From Gloeophyllum trabeum ATCC 11539 (taxonomy: Eukaryota > Basidiomycota > Agaricomycetes > Gloeophyllales > Gloeophyllaceae), in NCBI RefSeq assembly GCF_000344685.1, contig NW_006920416.1:189819-253818 (forward strand): a DNA stretch of 64,000 nucleotides. Reading direction: 5' to 3'. Of the stretch, positions 59,519 to 64,000 are shown one piece after another. How positions within the stretch are numbered: position 1 is the first letter of the stretch; every line of letters begins with the position of its first letter. Below the pieces are notes generated by a model, which saw only the letters and a list, made by a program, of their open reading frames with translations, did no database searches and was not told the DNA's origin. The translations under genes and the position numbers were made by a program.

Positions 59519-61978
59519 ATGCAGTTCAAGTCCACGTTCTCCAGTCTTTTGCTCTCTTTCTTGATTTCTAGTCTTGCGACATTCGTTGTTGGTTCCCCGA
59601 TAGAGTCTGATGCGTCACGCAACGCCACTATCACTTTCAGCAATCCTGAAGCGGAGAAATACTACGTAGATGGCTCTAAAATACCCGAAGGTGAGTGACT
59701 ATGCTCTTATACTTACAGTCCAATGAATACTGACAGTTGGCTGGTGAAGTTGACTGGGATGCCGGGCCATCATGGTCCGGATTGATGCCTATATCTTCAC
59801 ATCCTAATGAAACGCGAAAGCTGTTCTTTTGGTACGCAGACGCATCCTTCGCTCAGGGTTTATGCTTACAAGGCGCCCGACAGGTTCTGGCCCACGAATA
59901 ATGCATCGCATGCAAATGACGTTACATTCTGGACGAACGGTAGGCGAAACTTTGCTGTGTACTGCCTATATCTGCATCTCACGACTGATCATTCCATAGG
60001 CGGACCAGGGTGTTCCTCTCTACAGGGACTTTTGACTGAAAATGGCCCAATTTGTATGGGTTCTATTTCCGTCGCATTAGAACCTCTCTCCGACTGACAG
60101 CTTCAATAGCTTGGAACTGGGGTCAAGCAGCGCCTACTCCGTAGGACCTCGTCGTTACTTTAGTGTCGAAACGTACTAACACGGTGCATCAACAGTAACA
60201 AATGGTCTTGGACTAACCTCTCTCATATGCTCTGGGTTGAACAGCCAATCGGAGTATGTCCACATTCGACTCCCTGTCCAGTACCTGCTTAACTTGGAGG
60301 ACAGACGGGGTTCACGGAAGGGGACCCGACTATCAACAACGACGCCGATCTCGCGGAGCAGTTCTACGGCTTCATGCAGCAATTTCTCGAGGTCTTCAGC
60401 GAGCTCAAGGGCAAGAACTTCTATGTATCGGGAGAAAGTGTACGTACGCCATTCGCCTCTCTCATTGAGCGGGACTAACGATAGAACAAAAACAGTTCGG
60501 CGGCTTCTGTATGTCGTTTGGCCCATTGTAGTAAGCGCTCCAGTTCTGATAATGATCTTACAGATGTGCCACACATCGCGCACTACATCTACGAACACCC
60601 GGGCCTCGACCTCCACCTCAAGGGCATGTGGCTCTCGGACCCATCCATCTCCTACACCGTCGTCCAATACGAGATCCCCACGCTCAAGTTCGTGAAAGTG
60701 CGTCGCCTCCTCGCGTGACCGACGCGGCCTGTCACTGACCGAAACCGAAGGACAACAAGAACGTGTTCCCGCTGAACAGCACCTTCATGGCCGACATCGA
60801 GAAACGGTCTGACGAGTGCGGGTACACGGACTACGTCGATACATACGTCACGTACCCGCCGAAAGGACCGCTGCCTATGCCAAAAGGCAACAATGGGAGC
60901 GTCGCGGCGCCTGGGCACTGCCAGATCCGCGATCGCGTGAGGAACGCTGCTCAGAAGTATGTCGATTTCTGTAGGAGAAGATGGCTGAGCTTGAGCTGAC
61001 TACTGCTGTCCTCGAAGGCTGAATCCTGCGTTCAACAAGTTCAGGGTGACTGATCAGTGGCCAGCACCATGTGAGTGATAATGTTGCGCCCTCGAATACC
61101 GTTAATCGACCTCGGCAGGGAGTGTCTTGGGCTGGCCACACTCCTCCATCCAGAAATTCGTCTACTTCAATCGGTGCGCAGACCCCCAATGCCATTGCGT
61201 CCTCACATACTAAATTCTCGCTTAGAACCGATGTACGAAGCTCTCTCGGCCCTCTGCCTCCCTGTATATAACTTACGTCTAACTGCAATCACAGGTCCAA
61301 GACGCGATTCACGCCCCGCACGTCAAGTGGGAGGCCTGCACGGACGAGCATGTCTACGTGAGCGAGAAGTCGGGTAGGCCGCACGCTGACACGTCCACGC
61401 CGACCGCGTTCACGGTCCTCCCGGAGGTGATCGAGAAATCGGAGCGCGTCGTCATCGCGCATGGGATGGCGGTGCGTCGCTCTGACTTCTGCGTGCCTCT
61501 GTCGAGTCGTCCGTGCTGATTGTTCGGATAGGACTTTATGCTCGTCGCGGAGGGGACGAGGATAGCAATCCAGTGCGCCTATTCGCGCTCGTGATCTGGA
61601 TTGCTGATCTGATATGTTTGGGACGTTGCAGGAACATGACGTGGAACGGTGCCCAAGGCTTCCAGAAACCCATCGAGCCGGAGAGCTTCACACTCAAACA
61701 CCACGGCGTCTATGGGAACGCCCACACCGAACGCAACCTGACTTGTATGTTTCTTCCCTGTCCCTACTCGCCGTCACTCTGTCCCTGATGTTGATCCCGG
61801 CATAGACGTAGAGATATACTTCAGCGGACATTATGTGCCTCGTGCGTCTCGTCCATGTTGATAATACTCCTAACCTCACCTTCTTACGCTTCTCCGTTTT
61901 CTTACAGAGTTCACGCCCTGGGCGGCCTACTCCACCTTTGCCTACCTTCTCGGACGCCAAGACTCGCCATCCTCGTAA
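59519..61978 (+). CDS. Secreted serine carboxypeptidase (S10), copy B
   Basis: Predicted 18 exons: 59519-59690, 59750-59831, 59884-59939, 60000-60053, 60110-60140, 60196-60253, 60305-60439, 60496-60508, 60564-60697, 60751-60956, 61018-61070, 61119-61173, 61226-61232, 61295-61471, 61532-61572, 61632-61744, 61806-61841, 61908-61978; 497 residues (500 if the ATG at 59510 is used). Signal peptide about 1-22. Catalytic Ser196 in GESFGGFYVP, Asp in DFMLVAEGTRI, His in SGHYVPQ, substrate loop WTNGGPGCSSL. Except for exons 1 and 12, every exon has the same length as in copy A at 49354-51878, including the 13- and 7-base exons. The two are paralogues, now on opposite strands about 8 kb apart. Confidence 0.94.
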
Positions 61979-62287
61979 GGATTGTGACTAGACCATAGAT
62001 TTCTTAGATGTATCATTTCCTGGCCAGCCGTCGCGCATTGGCGACGATCACGTTCTTTTAGACTATAAAACATTGAGTAGAGATTGTATCATAATTCACT
62101 TTAATACTAGATTTTGTTCCTCCTTCCATGTTCTCGGACTTGTAGCCACAAGTCGCAGCAGCGACGCCACACACGTGCGTATTTGACGCTATTTGTCCTT
62201 GTCCTGTGGCTCTGGTGAGAGGACCGCTTCCTACTTAGATTCTCATGATGTTACCCCTTGCCTCTCAAGGCTCGAAGGATATTTACT

Positions 62288-62410
62288 GCGCTCGTACCGC
62301 CCCTGGCTCCCGATAGGCTGCGATACCAGCCTGTCTTAATCCCATATTCTTCGGTCTGAAATCTGGGGGCAAGACAGGCCGGTATCACAGCGTAGGGGGT
62401 GTTGCGAGCG
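62288..62410. repeat. Imperfect inverted repeat (hairpin)
   Basis: The left arm ends GATACCAGCCTGTCTT and the right arm begins AAGACAGGCCGGTATC. The outer parts also pair (CGCTCGTACCGCCCC against GGGGTGTTGCGAGCG), with an extra loop in the left arm. The central loop is about 34 bases. It could be a miniature transposon remnant or a structured RNA; no target duplication was found. Confidence 0.55.
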
Positions 62411-62963
62411 ACTATTGTTTTCGACACACTTACGGGTCTGCCTCAGACGGCCTGGTAGGATTTGGACACTCCGATGGCCTGGCTGTGGCTAAAGTAGTGA
62501 CGGAAGAAGCGTGTTCACCGACTGTCGCCATAGGCACGAGATCACTATCCCCACCGTGGAGCTTGCTTTCGGCCATCGAGGACAAGCACGGGTGAAAGTA
62601 TCATTTTCAGCAAAACGCTGCCGTTTTCCCGAGGTTTACGAGCGTCCTGTGCCGAGAAATGAATACCACGACGTGCGTTCCCAGAGAATCCTGCTCAATC
62701 CAGCATCTCCTTCCAGTGGCAGCGCTATTAATGCAACACCTTACGTGAAGCTTAACGCCTTTTCTCGCATTCCCGCTCCTTCCTTGCGAGCTAAACCTGC
62801 CAAACGTTTTCTCTTCCCTTCTTTTCCTGCGTCGATGCCTGCTTGTGCTGTCGCGCCCGGCCTGAATATCGACTCTGCAGTCACACATCGGACTCGGTGA
62901 ACAGCACCCACCTTATGAGTCCTCGGGCTGCGCCAGCTCCTGCCTGGGGTCAACTCCGTCGCA

Positions 62964-64000
62964 ATGGCGTCGTCCAGCACGTCGCGCGAGTACGCACAGC
63001 TTATCGGCGTCATGTCCGGCTTCATGGCGTACGGTGCGTTAGTGACGCTCTGCTCACACCGAGAGGACATCCATTCATCCTCCCGCAGGCATCCACTTTA
63101 CACTATTCGTGATTACCTGGGCGCTCCTATACAAGCGGCGCCGGTCAATGCGCCAGGCGCGCTTCTTCCTCGGCTACATCTCTCTGCAGTTCGCTCTGAG
63201 CTCCGTCGGGCTCTGGCGGGACATCGTCGCGGAGGCCGCGTCGTACGTCGAGCACGGGCAGGGACTTGACGACCCGATTCAGTATTACAACGAGGGGTAC
63301 AGCGCCCCGCCCGAGTGGGTCAGCGTGTTCGTGTACGCGATCTGCACTTGGCTGCAGGACGGGCTGCTTGTAAGTTACCCTCCACGCATGCTGAATGGGC
63401 GAGGTCGCTGAAGGGAACGATAGCTGTATAGATGTTACTTTCTTTACGCTCGCAGTAAGAGCGTCATCGCAATCCCCGCCGCAGTCTTCTCCGCGTCCAT
63501 CAGTACGTCTCCCCTTCCCCCCCTCTGCGCTGATCCTCAATGCCCGCCCGGCCCAGTCGCCTCCGTCCTCTTCGTCGCGCAAGTCTCCATGAGCTCCAAC
63601 CTCTACGACCGCAAGTCCGTCGGGCTGGGCATCCTCTACTGGGGCCTCTCCGTTTCCTTCAACATCATTGTGACATGCTTCATCCTCCGGCGGCTGTTTA
63701 CCCTCCGCAAGCGCAGCCGCGACCTCTCTCAGTCGTCTGGGAGGGTGTACACGGGCATCGCGGCAATGATCGTCGAGAGCGCGGCGCTCTACTCGGTGAC
63801 AGGGCTCGTCTTCATCATCTGCTACTCGCAGAACAACCCCGCGCAGTACCCGTTCCTCACGTGGCTCGGGCAGACGGAGGTGCGCTGTTTGATTCGGAGT
63901 ATCCTCTAGCTTCACCTTGATTCTCATTCCACACGTGTAAGTAGTCGATATCGCCGCTGCTGATCATCTTGCGCGTCGCGCAGGGCCGCGGATTTTCAGA
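62964..64000 (+). CDS. Seven-helix fungal membrane protein, 5' part (runs off the window)
   Basis: Predicted exons: 62964-63033, 63089-63369, 63424-63502, 63557-63879, 63945 to beyond 64000; at least 269 residues in view. Hydrophobic segments alternate with short loops: AQLIGVMSGFMAYG, LFVITWALLYKRRR, VFVYAICTWLQDGLLLYRCY, SVIAIPAAVFSASIVASVLF, GILYWGLSVSFNIIVTCFIL, SAALYSVTGLVFIIC and SISPLLIILRV. The final SPLLIILRVAQGRG and the YRCYFLYARSKS loop are typical of a large Agaricomycete family of uncharacterised seven-helix proteins. Function unknown; the 3' end lies outside the window. Confidence 0.85.

Overview
This window is chromosomal DNA of a filamentous basidiomycete, most likely an Agaricomycete (possibly a polypore). 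The support is: GT-AG introns of about 45-65 bases in nearly every gene, codon and base use rich in G and C, the trifunctional GATase-IGPS-PRAI tryptophan gene, a NoxR (p67phox-like) protein, a Slt2-type MAP kinase, a GH128 enzyme, DUF1996 proteins, and Ty3/gypsy and hAT remains of fungal type. No prokaryotic or viral genome features were seen.

The left quarter (1 to about 15.8 kb) is AT-richer, has no intact host gene that I can support, and is a graveyard of mobile elements. It holds a gypsy LTR joined directly to an integrase with one in-frame stop, four copies of one short solo-LTR family each with a perfect 5-base target duplication (CACAC, GCTTG, GATGG, CTTGG), a 974-base hAT-type element with an 8-base duplication, and a fold-back element of about 2.3 kb. 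The arms of the fold-back element end in inverted minisatellite arrays, and one solo LTR sits inside it. A tRNA-like sequence lies at 14.5 kb.

From 15.86 kb on the window is gene-dense. In order: a GT61 glycosyltransferase (-), an SPT21/Ams2-like histone-gene regulator (+), an Egt1-like sulfoxide synthase without the methyltransferase half (+), a broken protein-kinase-like gene (+), NoxR (-), a sparse 3 kb stretch, the cell-wall-integrity MAP kinase Slt2/Mpk1 (-), trpC (-), the dipeptidase DUG1 (-), two tandem DUF1996 secreted proteins (-,-), a GH128 glucanase (+), an S10 serine carboxypeptidase (-), a TMEM184/Ost-alpha membrane protein (-), a YRA1/ALY mRNA-export adaptor (+), a second S10 carboxypeptidase (+) and the 5' part of a seven-helix membrane protein (+). 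Several genes relate to the cell surface or secretion (GT61, Slt2, DUF1996 pair, GH128, two S10 peptidases), but no biosynthetic cluster is evident.

The most notable pattern is the density of very small exons that must be spliced in to keep known protein motifs: 5 bases in GH128, 7 and 13 in both S10 genes, 8 and 16 in the TMEM184 gene, 13 and 16 in both DUF1996 genes, and 26 in GT61. Exon maps below were derived by hand from reading frame, splice signals and protein-family continuity; no alignment or RNA evidence was available.
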